A stretch of 64,000 nucleotides of DNA from Streptomyces sp. NRRL S-455 (GCF_000717875.1 NZ_JOCT01000002.1:277880-341879); one strand, 5' to 3'. Counted from the stretch's first letter, positions 33,292-46,920 are shown. The notes: generated by a model from the sequence alone, not told the origin. Made by a program: numbers and translations.

Positions 33292-33987
33292 ATGTCGAAG
33301 ATCCTCTTTGTGATGACCGGCGCCGACCACTGGACACTGGCCGACGGCACCAAGCACCCGACCGGCTTCTGGGCCGAGGAGGCCGTCACCCCGTACCAGG
33401 CGTTCACGGCCGCCGGCCACGAGGTCGTCGTCGCCACGCCCGGCGGCGTCGTGCCGCCCCTGGACCAGGGCAGCCTGGCCCCGCAGTTCAACGGCGGCGA
33501 GGAGGGCGCGAAGGAGATGGCGGACGCCCTCGCCTCGATCACCGAGTTCCAGCATCCCGTCAAGCTGGAGGAAGTCGACCTCGACGACTACGCCGCCGTC
33601 TACTACCCCGGTGGTCACGGCCCCATGGAGGACCTGGCCGTCAATGCCACCTCCGGCAGGCTCCTCATCGACGCCCTCGCCTCGGGCAGGCCGCTCGGCG
33701 TGGTCTGCCACGCCCCGGCCGCGCTGCTGGCCGCCACCCTGGCCGACGGCGACAACGCGTTCGCCGGCTACCGCCTCACCGGCTTCAGCAACGCCGAGGA
33801 GATTCAGGGAGGCCTCGCGGCGGGCGCCAAGTGGCTGCTCCAGGACCGCCTGGTCGAGATCGGCGCCGACTACCAGGAGGGCGAGCCCTGGGCCCCGAAC
33901 GTGGTCGTCGACCGCAACCTGATCACCGGTCAGAACCCTGCTTCCGCTGAGCCGACCGCGGCGGAAATACTCAAGAAGCTGACCTGA
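33292..33987 (+). CDS. DJ-1/PfpI-family (type 1 glutamine amidotransferase-like) protein
   Basis: 231 residues, intact. Landmarks: KILFVMTGADHWTLADGTKHPTGFW, acid residue in the WAEEAV helix, YYPGGHGPMEDL and the nucleophile Cys in GVVCHAPAALL. Close to Hsp31/YhbO-like chaperone, glyoxalase-III or deglycase-type proteins; the exact activity is not settled by sequence. It ends VTGQNP-like (LITGQNPASAEPTAAEILKKL). The ATG at 33292 follows AGGAGA. It lies 77 bases after the decayed paralogue and probably shares its LysR-controlled promoter. Confidence 0.93.
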   Translation: MSKILFVMTGADHWTLADGTKHPTGFWAEEAVTPYQAFTAAGHEVVVATPGGVVPPLDQGSLAPQFNGGEEGAKEMADALASITEFQHPVKLEEVDLDDYAAVYYPGGHGPMEDLAVNATSGRLLIDALASGRPLGVVCHAPAALLAATLADGDNAFAGYRLTGFSNAEEIQGGLAAGAKWLLQDRLVEIGADYQEGEPWAPNVVVDRNLITGQNPASAEPTAAEILKKLT

Positions 33988-34130
33988 TGTAGCAGTCCGC
34001 AGGCAGACGGGTGAGGCCGCGTCCGCTTGCACCCGATGGCTGCGATCGGGGTTCTATGCGCGTCATCCCAATGTCGCACGCCCTACTCTGGCTACTCGGG
34101 GGGGGGCGCTGTCGGAGGTGGCAGTGGGGC

Positions 34131-34159
34131 GGAGATCCCCTGGAGGACAGGGGATCTCC
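34131..34159. terminator. Hairpin between DJ-1 and the GH59-like remnant
   Basis: GGAGATCCCC (34131-34140) and GGGGATCTCC (34150-34159) around nine bases, ten bases from the stop of the leftward remnant and 144 from the DJ-1 stop. It probably serves both converging transcripts. Confidence 0.65.
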
Positions 34160-34637
34160 GTCACCCTCCTAGCTGGGGAGCTTCCACTTCTGGTTGTTAC
34201 CGCCGTTGCAGGTCCAGATCAGAACCCCGACTGGGCTGCTGCTGAACTCCGGGACGTCCAGGCATCGCCCGGACTGTGTGCCGCGCAGGGTGCCGTCGGC
34301 GAGCTGAGTCCACTTCTGGTTGTATCCACCGTTGCAGCTGAAGATCTGAACCTTGGAGCCGTTCGTCGTGGCCTTCCTGGGGACATCCAGGCAGTAGGTG
34401 CCGCCGATCCTGATCGTGCCGTCGGCCGGGTTGTGGGTCCAGATCTGCGCGGAACTGTTGTTGCACTGGTAGGTCTTCACCGGCGCTTCATCCTGGAGCT
34501 TGCCTTCGGGGAGGTCCAGGCACATGTTCGCGATGCCCGAAGGGACGGCGCCGACACGCTGGGCGGTCGGATCGGTCCCGGGCGCGACCAAGAAGGCGTC
34601 GAACTGCTGCGTCCTGTATCCGCTCACCGCCATCGCG

Positions 34638-38390
<3,753 letters not shown>

Positions 38391-38426
38391 ACTGCGCCGC
38401 GAACTGGTCGACGATCTCCTGGGGGG

Positions 38427-39133
38427 GCACGGACGAGGCGAGCGCCTACGCCCGGTCCGAGGCGTTCGGACACGACCTGCATCAAATCCAGTACGTGGTC
38501 GTCGTGCAGTGGAGGAACCGGGCCGCTGACGACGCTTTCGCGCGGACCGTGGGCCGGGCGGCTTCGGCCGTGGGCATGCCGTCGCTGGTGACTCGGCGTT
38601 CCGACCACGTGGTCCTGGTCGCCGAGGGCAGCTCCCACGTCCACGCCTTGTACGAGACGCTCGCCCGGGAGACCGGGAAACCGGACGGGACGATCGGGGT
38701 GAGCGCCCGCTGCCGCACCCCGGACGGTATCCCCGGCCGCTACCAGGAAGCACTGCGTGCCCTGGAGGTGCGCCGCCGGTCCCGAAGCCCCTACGGCACG
38801 ACGTTCTTCGACGATCTGGGCCTCTACCGCATCCTGGGGCCTGGAAACGAATACCAGGAGCTGGAGGCGTTCGTTCGGGAATGGCTCGGACAACTCGTCG
38901 ACTACGACGGCCGGCACCGTACGGAGCTCGTGGAGACCCTGTCCCGGTACTTCGACTGCGGCGGCAACTACGCCGAGACCGCCGAATCGCTCGCGATCCA
39001 CCGCAGCACGCTGCGCTACCGACTCCAGCGCATCCGTGGGATCAGCGGCCATGACCTCACGAACGTGGAGGACCGCCTCAACCTGCAGGTCGCGACCCGG
39101 GTGTGGAAGATCATGCTGGGCGGACCCGGTTGA
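38427..39133 (+). pseudogene. PucR-family regulator, 5'-truncated
   Basis: In-frame homology starts at about 38427 ([16 protein letters not shown]) with no start until a GTG at 38495, and continues through the central GGDEF-like region to the PucR HTH ([58 protein letters not shown]). About 235 residues remain of a family that is usually 390 or more. It abuts the truncated clpB on the opposite strand, so one breakpoint at ~38425 cut both genes. Confidence 0.8.
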
Positions 39134-39998
39134 GGCGCCCACGTACCTCGGGGCCGTCCACTGTCCCCATCGCCGTATGAGCAGGCTTCCCCTCCGCCGA
39201 ATTGGCTCGTCAGGTATCAACCAGACGGTCGGCAGCGGCTCAAGGGCGATCCTGCCGCATACACACCGCGAATGCCCTGCTCCAAGGGGTTACTCCGCGC
39301 CGTGGAACTCGAACCCTCGAGTGTGTCCTATGTGGTGAGGCAGATGAGGCGCCTGTAGCAGAACAGGGCGGCGGCGAGGCCCAGGAAGACCAGGTGGATG
39401 AGCCTCGCCTGGCAGCAGCCACCGATCACCACCGACAGCGGCATGAACCTCGGAATCCCGTACCCCCGGGACCGATCGAACGCGGCGCGAGCCACATGCA
39501 TCGAGGTGATGCGCCAACACCTCTGAAAGGCTGGTGCTCCTGGTGCCGGCTAAAAATCCTCGTCACATCGGTGTGACCGAGATCGATAGTTGGCACCGGG
39601 CCACGTTCACGACCTGCACTGATGCCAAGTAGCTTCAGCAGCCGGAGCCGCAGAATCAGCGAAATAGTTGGCGCTTTGGTACAGCGCAGGTCATGAGGCG
39701 TGTGTCGCCATAGCGGGGCCAGAAATCTTCGGCGGAGACAGCCTTGCGCCGGTCAGTCCATGGCGGAAGGAACAACACCTCCCGCTCCCGCTTGGGCTAC
39801 CCGCCGAGCTCCCGTGAGACGGCTGGGGACAGCCGCCCGTCGGCAGTCGCGTCATCGATGCCGGCCTGAAGCAGTACGCCTCTTAGATCGCCCGTACGAA
39901 TTCAGCTGCGGTTGCCAGCCCTGCCGAGGTCTCCTGGAAGGTATGAGATGGGGCCATCTCGGTGAGGTAGGGGGATCAGTGGGCGGGCATGCGGCCCG
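39134..39998. other. Gene-poor 865-base stretch
   Basis: No convincing gene. One leftward frame at 39328-39501 (57 codons, with a hydrophobic LIHLVFLGLAAALF) could be the end of a lost membrane protein but has no ribosome site. Local base use is less GC-rich than in neighbouring genes, suggesting non-coding DNA or an insertion scar next to the 38.4-kb breakpoint. Confidence 0.4.
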
Positions 39999-40970
39999 TC
40001 AGTGGTGCGGGGTGGCGATGGCGGCGAGATGCGTGCCGGGGCGGACGGAGAGTCCGTTCATGTTGTAGATGATCTTTCCGGTGGCGATGGCGGTGATCTT
40101 GTGCTCGGTGCCGTCGATCGGGTCGATGATGCGGCCGATGGTCTGTCCCTCAGTGACCTCGTCGCCGGTGACCGCGTCCGGGTACCACAGGCCGGCGGTC
40201 GGGGACTCGACGTCGCCCGTCCAGATCCACTCGCGCGGCGGCACGGTCGGCGGCTTGACGTGCTGCGACGCCTCGATGACGCCGAGGTGGTGCAGGATCC
40301 GGTACAGGGCGTCGAGCAGCCTGCGCACGGTGGCGGGGTCGCGGTCGCCGAGTTGCCCGGTCTCGACGAGGATCGCGGGGATGCCCTGCCGGTTCGCCGC
40401 GGCGTGGCTGTTGCCGCCGTCTGCGCTGGTGCCGAAGATGACCCGTTCGTATCCGACCGCGTGGGCCATCGCCTTGTTCTTCGCGTCCAGCTCGTCGTCG
40501 CCGGTCAGGCGGTAGCCGACGAAGTCGAGCAGGTGCTGGTCGATGCCGCCGCTGTGCAGGTCCACGTAGGCGTCGGCGCCGTCGATCAGGTGCTCGAACA
40601 GCCAGGCCGCCATCCGGTCGGTGGGGCCGCCGTTCTTGTCGCCGGGGAAGACGCGGTTGATGTTGACGCCGTCCAGCGGGGAGATGTTGAGCCTGCCCCC
40701 GTAGACGGCCGGCGGATTGGCCACGGGGCAGATCACCAGCTGGCCGGCGACCTCGTCCGGTTCCAGCAGCCCGGCCAGGCGGGTGGTGGCGTCCACGCCG
40801 ATGAACTCGCCGCCGTGGACACCACCGGTGATCACCACCCTGGGGCCCGGGCGGGAGCCGTTGACGAGGATCAGGGGAATGTCCACCGTCGTGGTGCCCA
40901 GGTCGGCGGGCAGGCTCCCGCGGGTCTTCTGGCCGGGCTCGGCCCTCAGCGCGCCGATGGTCAGGGTCAT
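39999..40970 (-). CDS. M14-type deacylase (succinylglutamate desuccinylase/aspartoacylase family)
   Basis: 323 residues. Zinc site: GGVHGGEF (His and Glu) and YVDLHSGG (His). VETGQLGDRD contains the likely general-base Glu. The C-terminal ~80 residues form a barrel-like domain (GDEVTEGQTIGRIIDPIDGT). The family removes acyl groups from N-acyl amino acids or diamines (AstE, DoeB in ectoine breakdown). ATG 40970 follows AGAGGAAAC. It lies 154 bases after the aminotransferase fusion, so the two probably share one pathway. The real substrate is unknown. Confidence 0.9.
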   Translation of the reverse strand: MTLTIGALRAEPGQKTRGSLPADLGTTTVDIPLILVNGSRPGPRVVITGGVHGGEFIGVDATTRLAGLLEPDEVAGQLVICPVANPPAVYGGRLNISPLDGVNINRVFPGDKNGGPTDRMAAWLFEHLIDGADAYVDLHSGGIDQHLLDFVGYRLTGDDELDAKNKAMAHAVGYERVIFGTSADGGNSHAAANRQGIPAILVETGQLGDRDPATVRRLLDALYRILHHLGVIEASQHVKPPTVPPREWIWTGDVESPTAGLWYPDAVTGDEVTEGQTIGRIIDPIDGTEHKITAIATGKIIYNMNGLSVRPGTHLAAIATPHH

Positions 40971-41124
40971 GTGTTTCCTCTTTCTGACTCAGGCCGCGGT
41001 GCGGCTGTTTGTGGTGATGAAGTCGATCGACTGGGAGGTGCGGCCCTCAAGGGCGAGGCCCGCGGGGCACTTCTCGCTTTCGCGGGCCACTCTCGTTCAC
41101 TGCCTCAGTAGACGGTTGCCCGTC

Positions 41125-44100
41125 TCAGGACTGAACGGCCGAGCGCAGCTCGGGCAGGGACAGGACCTCGTCCAGCGCGTCGACGTAGAGATCCACGTGC
41201 TCGCGGCGGAAGGTCATGGGCGGTTTGATCTTCAGTACGTTGTCGTGCACGCCATTGGGGAAGACGATGACGCCTCGCTCCTTCATGAGCTCGGTGACCA
41301 TGAAGGCCTGCTCAGTGGCCGGCATTTTGGTGGTGCGGTTGCGAACCAGTTCGACGCCGAGGTAGAGCCCTTCCGCCCGCACGTCACCGATGAGCGGTTG
41401 GCGCTGCTGGAGCTCGCGCAGCGACTGGGCGAAGTACCCGCCCACGCTCACGGCGTTCTCCCTCAGCCCGTCCTGCTCGACGATGTCGAGCACGGCCTCG
41501 CCGATCGCGCAGGAGACCGGGTTGCCGCCGAAGGTGTTGAAGTACTTCATGCCCGTGTCGAACGCGTCGGCGATCTCCCGAGTCGTGACCACCGCCGCGA
41601 GGGGATGCCCGTTCCCGAGCGGCTTGCCCATCGTGACGATGTCCGGGACCACCCCCTGGAGCTCGAACCCCCACCAGGGCCCGAGTCGTCCGACGCCGAC
41701 CTGGACCTCGTCGGAGATGCACAGGGCGCCCGCCCGCCTGGCAGCGGTGAACACGCCGTCGAGGTAGCCGTCGGGGAACACGATGTTCCCACCCGATCCC
41801 ATCAGGGACTCGGCGATGAAGGCGGCGGGGGGTCGGCCGTCGGCTGTGATCCGCTCGATGACAGCCGCGGCGTCGCGTGCGTACTTGACTCCGGCGTCCG
41901 TGTCGTCGTACCCGTAGGTGCTGCGGTAGCGGTCCGGGATGACGACCTCGTGGGTGGTCGCGGGTGCACCGGCGCCGCCGGGGCCCTTGTATCGGTTCGG
42001 GCTGATCCCGGTCACCACACCGGTGTTTCCGTGGTACGCGCCGTCGATGTTGACGATGTGCTGACGACCTGTCACCTGGCGGGCGATCCGCAGCGCCAGG
42101 TCGTTTGCCTCGCTGCCGGTGCACACGAGGAAGACGACCTCGAGCGGGTCGGGCAGCGTGGCTACCAGCTTCTGCACGTAACTGGCGATCTGCGGGTAGA
42201 CGAAACGGCTGTTGGTGTTGAGCTTGCGCAGCTGTCGGGTGGCGGCGGCCGTCACCCGTGGCTCGGCATGGCCGACGTGGGTGACGTTGTTCAGCGAGTC
42301 CAGATAGGCCAGGCCGTCCTCGTCGTGGAACCACACGCCCCGCCCCCGCACAAGGTTCATCGGGGTGCGGTAGTAGTTGCGCTGGGAGCGAGCGATGTGG
42401 CGACGGCGCACTGAGACGACGTCGTCGATGGTGGGGGTGGCGGCGGGGGACTCGGTGAACCCGAGGAGCCGGGCGGGGTCGGGTGACAGGTGGCTCCACA
42501 CCTGCCGTGCGGAGGGCGGCACGGCACGAGGCGGCGGCCACGTGGCCATCCGTGCGGTGCGGTGGACCTGCACCTGGACGCAGGACCCGAGCGGGTCCTT
42601 CTCCTCGCTCGCGCCGGCGCGTCCCAACGGTGCCCCGGCCGGGACTGTCGCCGCGACGGGCGGTGTGTCGTCGAGTCCCCACCAGCACGTCCAGAACTCC
42701 AGCCCCTCGACCGCATGTCGCAGCACCAACGGCATACCGGCGCCACCGCGGGCTTCGACGACGCCGGACAGCGGGCTGGCAACCTCCTCGGCGTCGGCCA
42801 CGATCAGCGAGCCGCCGATCTGAACCGTCGCGGGCTCGTCGGCTCCTGGGCGGCGCCGGCCCCCCAGGAGCAGCGATGCGCTGAGGTGGGGCACGTAGCC
42901 CCGTCGCCGTCGTCGGTCGAGGAGGTTGTCGATGCTCGCGCGCACCGCCCTCGCGTCGTGCCAGTCGACTTCGTCGTAGAGATCACTTGCCGGTCGCAGG
43001 TCGAGCAGCTGCGGGGCCGGTGTGTGCGGGGCACCGTCTCGGGCCGCCTCTGCCAAGACCTCTTCCAGACCCCGCTGCTCCCGCGTCGGGGGGAGCCCAC
43101 ACGCGACCCGGAACGTCGCCTCGGCGACGTCGGGGCAGACCTCGGCCACCTGCGCGATCGCGGGCCAGGTGTGTTGCATGCGGGTCCGCCCGTACGGCGT
43201 GTCGCTCTCGGCGACCCGGCGCGTCCACGTCACGGCGTTCATGCACAGCCGGGCGGCCGCCAGGGGATAGACAGCCGCCAGTTCCTCAGCCGTGAGGGGG
43301 AGCACCGAGTGGAAGCCGGCCACGACTTCGGCCGCCGCGGCGAGCGGGTCGGCCTTGCGGACCATGGCGTAGCCCGCCGCGATCGCCACCTCTGCCGCGC
43401 GCACACTGTAGAGCGAGTCGCCCAGGTCGACGATGCCCGAGATCCGCAGCACCCCGTTCTCGTCGGCGTCGGCCAGGACGTTGGCGTCGTTGAGATCCTG
43501 GTGTACGACGCTCCGCGGCAGTCGGTCCCATGCCGGCAGGAGATCGTCGTACCAGCCCATGATCGTGCGTACCGACTCCCGCCGGTGCGCGTCCTGTACG
43601 GCGTGCAGCGACGCCTCGACGATCTCGGCGGCCCGGCGCATGTCCCAGTCGTGCGGTTCCAGGCCCACCGGTGGCTCCATGCTGGAGAGTCCGAGGCTCA
43701 GGCGCCCAGCGGCTTCTCCCAGCTGACGCAGGAGCGCCGCGGGGTGGTCGTCGAGATCCGCCAGGACCCGGCCCTCGATCCAGCTCATCACGCGGACCAC
43801 GTGCGTTCGGCCCTCGTGGAGGACGGCGGCGAGGAACTTCCCCTCGCGTGTCGGGACCAGTCGTGGCACCGGAAGGTCGGGAACGGTGGAGGCCAGATGC
43901 TGGAGGAGCGAGTTCTGCCAGAGGACGTCGGCTGAGTCCGGCTCCGCCCGGGTGACCCGTACGAAGTAGCGCATGCCGTCGTCGCCGGTGATCCGGACGT
44001 TCTGGTCGATCTCCCCTCCCAGTGGGTGCTGGACATATCCCTCGAGTCCGAAGGACTGCCGCAGCACGTGATCGAGGAGCGAGCCCGGTAGTTGGCCGGT

Positions 44101-44151
44101 GTGACCGGGGATGGTCGTTCCGTCCTGGCCGGTGGCGGTCGCTGAGGTCAT
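41125..44151 (-). CDS. APH-type kinase - M23-like - class III PLP enzyme fusion
   Basis: About 1,008 residues. Residues ~20-350: APH/HYKK-type kinase (VVHQDLNDANVLAD catalytic loop, GIVDLGDS for metal binding). ~430-560: degenerate M23/lipoyl-like sandwich (VASPLSGVVEARG). ~590-1000: class III aminotransferase fold with CTGSEANDLALRIAR, DEVQVGVGRLG and the PLP Lys in VTMGKPLGNGHPLAAVV. The PLP part is closest in pattern to AGXT2L-type phospho-lyases (ETNPPL/PHYKPL), whose partner HYKK is an APH kinase. So the fusion may phosphorylate an amino alcohol or hydroxylysine-like amino acid and then eliminate phosphate and ammonia. The start could be ATG 44151 (GAGAGAG upstream) or GTG 44193. Confidence 0.88.
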   Translation of the reverse strand: MTSATATGQDGTTIPGHTGQLPGSLLDHVLRQSFGLEGYVQHPLGGEIDQNVRITGDDGMRYFVRVTRAEPDSADVLWQNSLLQHLASTVPDLPVPRLVPTREGKFLAAVLHEGRTHVVRVMSWIEGRVLADLDDHPAALLRQLGEAAGRLSLGLSSMEPPVGLEPHDWDMRRAAEIVEASLHAVQDAHRRESVRTIMGWYDDLLPAWDRLPRSVVHQDLNDANVLADADENGVLRISGIVDLGDSLYSVRAAEVAIAAGYAMVRKADPLAAAAEVVAGFHSVLPLTAEELAAVYPLAAARLCMNAVTWTRRVAESDTPYGRTRMQHTWPAIAQVAEVCPDVAEATFRVACGLPPTREQRGLEEVLAEAARDGAPHTPAPQLLDLRPASDLYDEVDWHDARAVRASIDNLLDRRRRRGYVPHLSASLLLGGRRRPGADEPATVQIGGSLIVADAEEVASPLSGVVEARGGAGMPLVLRHAVEGLEFWTCWWGLDDTPPVAATVPAGAPLGRAGASEEKDPLGSCVQVQVHRTARMATWPPPRAVPPSARQVWSHLSPDPARLLGFTESPAATPTIDDVVSVRRRHIARSQRNYYRTPMNLVRGRGVWFHDEDGLAYLDSLNNVTHVGHAEPRVTAAATRQLRKLNTNSRFVYPQIASYVQKLVATLPDPLEVVFLVCTGSEANDLALRIARQVTGRQHIVNIDGAYHGNTGVVTGISPNRYKGPGGAGAPATTHEVVIPDRYRSTYGYDDTDAGVKYARDAAAVIERITADGRPPAAFIAESLMGSGGNIVFPDGYLDGVFTAARRAGALCISDEVQVGVGRLGPWWGFELQGVVPDIVTMGKPLGNGHPLAAVVTTREIADAFDTGMKYFNTFGGNPVSCAIGEAVLDIVEQDGLRENAVSVGGYFAQSLRELQQRQPLIGDVRAEGLYLGVELVRNRTTKMPATEQAFMVTELMKERGVIVFPNGVHDNVLKIKPPMTFRREHVDLYVDALDEVLSLPELRSAVQS

Positions 44152-44556
44152 CGGTTCGTTCTCTCTCTCGTCGTCAGGTCGCTCATCACTCACCGGGAGC
44201 CTGCGTCACGACGCTCAGGTCGTGGCCAGTCCCCCGCCGCCACCCGTGTCGGACCTTTGCCCGACGCTGTCAGCCAGCTCCCGGACGGTCCGATCGATGC
44301 GGTTCCTGGGAGGAGGCGGGCAGGGCTGCCGCGGCTGTGTGTCGATCGCTTCACGGGCTGCGCAGACCTCGGCCAAGTCGACGAGCGACAGGTCCAGGGC
44401 GGACTCCCCCGTTTGCCACTTCCCCTCGATGCCCCACTCCGACGGCCGCAGGGGCCCGGGCCAGGACGCGCTTCACCACCTGGGGCTAGTCGGCGATCAG
44501 GTCCGAGGCGGGCCGTCCGTCAAGGGCGGAGCGCTCATCGAAGACCGGTCATCAGC

Positions 44557-44888
44557 TCACGCGGCGGCGGTCATGGCGTCCCAGGTGACGTTGGCGGCGA
44601 GCACCCCGCGCAGCGCCTCGGCGGGCTCCAGCGGTGTCCTCGTGGTCCCCTCGACCCTCGCCTTGAGCTCGGCGTAGTCTCTGGGGAAGTCCTGGGTGAT
44701 CTCGATCCCGCTCTGCTGGCGAACCGGTTGGCTCGGCCGCCTTGGGCATCGCCTCCTGGTGGGCTCCGTAGCGGAAGGCCGACACTGAGCCGAGGAACGC
44801 GGCGCCCCTCAGCAGCGCCTGCTCAAGGTGACGGACTGGGAATCAGGTGCTTACGGAAGTGCCATAGCTGCTCCAAGTGCGTGGTCAT
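44557..44888 (-). pseudogene. Broken first gene of the leftward catabolic operon
   Basis: A good start (ATG 44888 after GGAGAGAG) opens MTTHLEQLWHFRKHLIPSPSP and stops. Beyond it, pieces in two frames continue (ALLRGAAFLGSVSAFRYGAHQEAMPKAAEPT, then DFPRDYAELKARVEGTTRTPLEP... NVTWDAMTAAA) to a stop at 44557. It looks like one gene reduced by deletion and frameshift. The family is not recognised. It directly follows the promoter-like repeat at 44894, and the 44194-44556 stretch after it is empty. Confidence 0.45.
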
Positions 44889-44893
44889 GTCAC

Positions 44894-45003
44894 GAGCTCT
44901 CTCCAGCCCGAGGTGATGCGTCAGATGAAACACCGCGGAGAATCCGGCAACAAGGGACGCGAAGCCGCGACATCGACCCCCTATTTTGTGCCTGTGCACA
45001 ATT
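44894..45003. repeat. ~110-base inverted repeat, left copy
   Basis: About 90% identical, on the opposite strand, to 46556-46666. It carries the palindrome at 44986-45001 at its PucR-side end. Both copies point outward from the PucR gene, placing the palindrome distal and the rest proximal to the outward operons. It is best read as a duplicated promoter/operator module, although short peptides are open in several frames. Confidence 0.85.
44986..45001. promoter_or_regulatory. Palindrome TTGTGCCTGTGCACAA (left)
   Basis: Perfect six-base arms around CTGT, 97 bases upstream of the PucR ATG and ~100 upstream of the leftward operon start (44888). Matches 46558-46573 and resembles 7597-7612. Probable PucR operator. 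Confidence 0.65.
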
Positions 45004-45097
45004 ACTCCCACGGAGCCCCACCGGCATGTCAGCGGCATTACCCGGAGACGACCCCGGATCCGTCCGGTGACTGCTGTCGTCGGGAGAGGCGGTCCTC

Positions 45098-46315
45098 ATG
45101 AGCGGCCCGGGACGCCGTCAGGGCGGGGCCCGCCACGACGCCGTGCAGGCGATCGCGCGCCGGCTCCTCGAGGAACGACTCGACGAACTGACCTCTCGTG
45201 CTCTCGAACAATTGGAAGCCGAGGAGCCTGCCTACGCGTCGGCGGACTGGGACCCGGTCCAGAAACGGGAGGGGATGCGACGAACCCTCGAACTCGCCCT
45301 GACCCGGCTGGCCGGCGGTCCCGTGCCCCGGACGGTCTCACGCGCCACCGAGGACGTGGGACGCGAGCGAGCGGAGCAGGCGTTCCCCCTGACCGCTCTG
45401 ATGCACTCCTTCCAGCTGGACCTCAGGACCCTGTGGGAGGCCGTGCTCGCAGAGGGGCGAGCACGTGGCATCAGCGCCGATCCCGACTTCCTCGACGGGC
45501 TGATCCGCGTCTGGGAGGCGACGGACGCCAACAGCGTCGAGGTCGTCGACGCCTACCGCCGCACCGAGCGCGACCTGGCGAGCCGTCGTACGGAGGTGCG
45601 CAACCGCGCCTTCACCCGCCTGGTCCTGGAAGGGGAGCAGGATCCCTCCACCGTCGCCGAGGCCTCCACGTTGCTGGGCTTCTCCGAGAACGTCGCCCTG
45701 ACCGTGGTCGTGGTCGAATCCGTTCCTACCGGGGACCCGGCTGTGTCCCAGGTCGACGATGCGCTGCGTCGGGGCGGCCTGGTACGTCACTTCGGATGGA
45801 TGGGCGACGAGCTCCTCGGCATCATCGGTCACGGACGGCGCGATGAAGAGGCCATGCTTGCCATGCTCCGGCCGTTCGCCCCGTGGCGCTGCGGCGTCGC
45901 GGAAGTCCCCGGGCTGGCGCTGACGGCGCGGGGCATCCGGTTCGCACGTGCCGCGATCCGCAGCTCCGCGCAGCCCGGAGTGCGGCACGTGGAGGGCCAC
46001 TGGATCGGGGCGATCATGTCGGCGCAGGAGGAGCTCACCGGTGCGATGGCCACCGGCGTGCTGCGCCCACTGCTCGAGCTGCGCGACAGCGACAGCATCG
46101 TCGAGACCCTGCGCTGGTACCTCGACCTGGGCTCGGTCGCTGAGGTGGCCGCACACACCTACCGTCACCGGAACACGGTGGGCAATCGCCTGCAGGCTGC
46201 GGAAGAGGCGACCGGGCTGAAGCTGTCCCGACCGAAGGACGCCGCCCGGCTGGTCCTCGCCCTGGCTTGGCTGGAGACGGACGCGGGCGCCCGCTTCCGG
46301 GCGACGATGTCCTGA
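45098..46315 (+). CDS. PucR-family transcriptional regulator of the catabolic island
   Basis: 405 residues. N-terminal helical domain (IARRLLEERLDELTSRALEQLEAEEPAY...), central region (RNRAFTRLVLEGEQDPS...) and C-terminal PucR HTH (LDLGSVAEVAAHTYRHRNTVGNRLQAAEEATGLKLSRPKDAARLVLALAWL). ATG 45098 follows GGGAGAGG. It lies between two outward-facing operons and is bracketed by identical promoter modules, so it probably senses the pathway substrate and controls both sides. Confidence 0.93.
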   Translation: MSGPGRRQGGARHDAVQAIARRLLEERLDELTSRALEQLEAEEPAYASADWDPVQKREGMRRTLELALTRLAGGPVPRTVSRATEDVGRERAEQAFPLTALMHSFQLDLRTLWEAVLAEGRARGISADPDFLDGLIRVWEATDANSVEVVDAYRRTERDLASRRTEVRNRAFTRLVLEGEQDPSTVAEASTLLGFSENVALTVVVVESVPTGDPAVSQVDDALRRGGLVRHFGWMGDELLGIIGHGRRDEEAMLAMLRPFAPWRCGVAEVPGLALTARGIRFARAAIRSSAQPGVRHVEGHWIGAIMSAQEELTGAMATGVLRPLLELRDSDSIVETLRWYLDLGSVAEVAAHTYRHRNTVGNRLQAAEEATGLKLSRPKDAARLVLALAWLETDAGARFRATMS

Positions 46316-46555
46316 TCCACCGATCGCTGGACGGGTCGAGGCAACCGGCCGGGGCCGCGACCGAGAGAGCTGGAGCCAAAGCGTGGCGGCCAGAGGCCAC
46401 ATGCCCTTCATGAGGACGGCAGCCTTGGCGGCCGACAGCCCGGTCACGCCGCCGGGCAGCAGCGCCGAGCGGCCGCAGTTCGCGCCGGAGCCGCTCGCGG
46501 TGCCTCTCAGAGACCCATTCGGTTCGGGCAGAACTACATCGGATCCCTGACAGGA

Positions 46556-46666
46556 AATTGTGCACAGGCACAAAATACGCGGTCGATCTCGCGGCCTCAC
46601 GTCCCTTGTTGCCGGATTCTCCGCGGTGTTTCATCTGACGCATCACCTCGAGCCGGAGAGAGGCTC
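46556..46666. repeat. ~110-base inverted repeat, right copy
   Basis: Partner of 44894-45003. It lies 241 bases after the PucR stop and 255 bases before the HAD start, with the palindrome at its PucR-side end. It is in the right place and orientation to drive the HAD-oxidase operon. Elsewhere in 46316-46920 no gene is seen. Confidence 0.85.
46558..46573. promoter_or_regulatory. Palindrome TTGTGCACAGGCACAA (right)
   Basis: The reverse complement of the left palindrome, with perfect arms. It lies 348 bases upstream of the HAD ATG, at the head of the promoter module. Confidence 0.65.
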
Positions 46667-46920
46667 ATCGCATCGGAGCAGTAATGATGCTGCCGCCGAC
46701 TACCTGATCAGCATTCGTCGTCCCCAGCCCTGTCCGGGGGCTCGTCCTTCAGTGGCGGCCCCTCGGGCATCCCCTCAGCCCCCATGCCCCCTAAACAGGT
46801 CGCCGCCCCCACGCCTCGGCAGCCTCCTGAACCCCCGATGCGGCCGACCTGGCCGCACTCGACGAGATCGTGACTTCCCGTCAACAGGGTGTCCCATATG
46901 CCCGGAAGAGGTTGAACGCC

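Noticed and set aside
39300..39320. tRNA T-loop-like GGGTTCGAGTTCC on the minus strand
   Set aside because: The flanking bases do not form a T stem, and no acceptor or anticodon arm could be built.
44877..45101. Short peptide MRQMKHRGESGNKGREAA found in both 110-base repeats
   Set aside because: It looks coding because it is present twice, but the DNA is palindrome-bearing promoter sequence, the peptide ends diverge at once, and an equally conserved frame exists on the other strand.
46316..46555. Possible gene end (minus strand, SALLPGGVTGLSAAKAAVLMKGMW) after PucR
   Set aside because: Slightly hydrophobic and no start, stop context or known family. Too short to support.
45338..46600. 420-codon minus-strand frame opposite PucR
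   Set aside because: Antisense shadow of the PucR gene; the extension past its stop also shows no recognisable domain.
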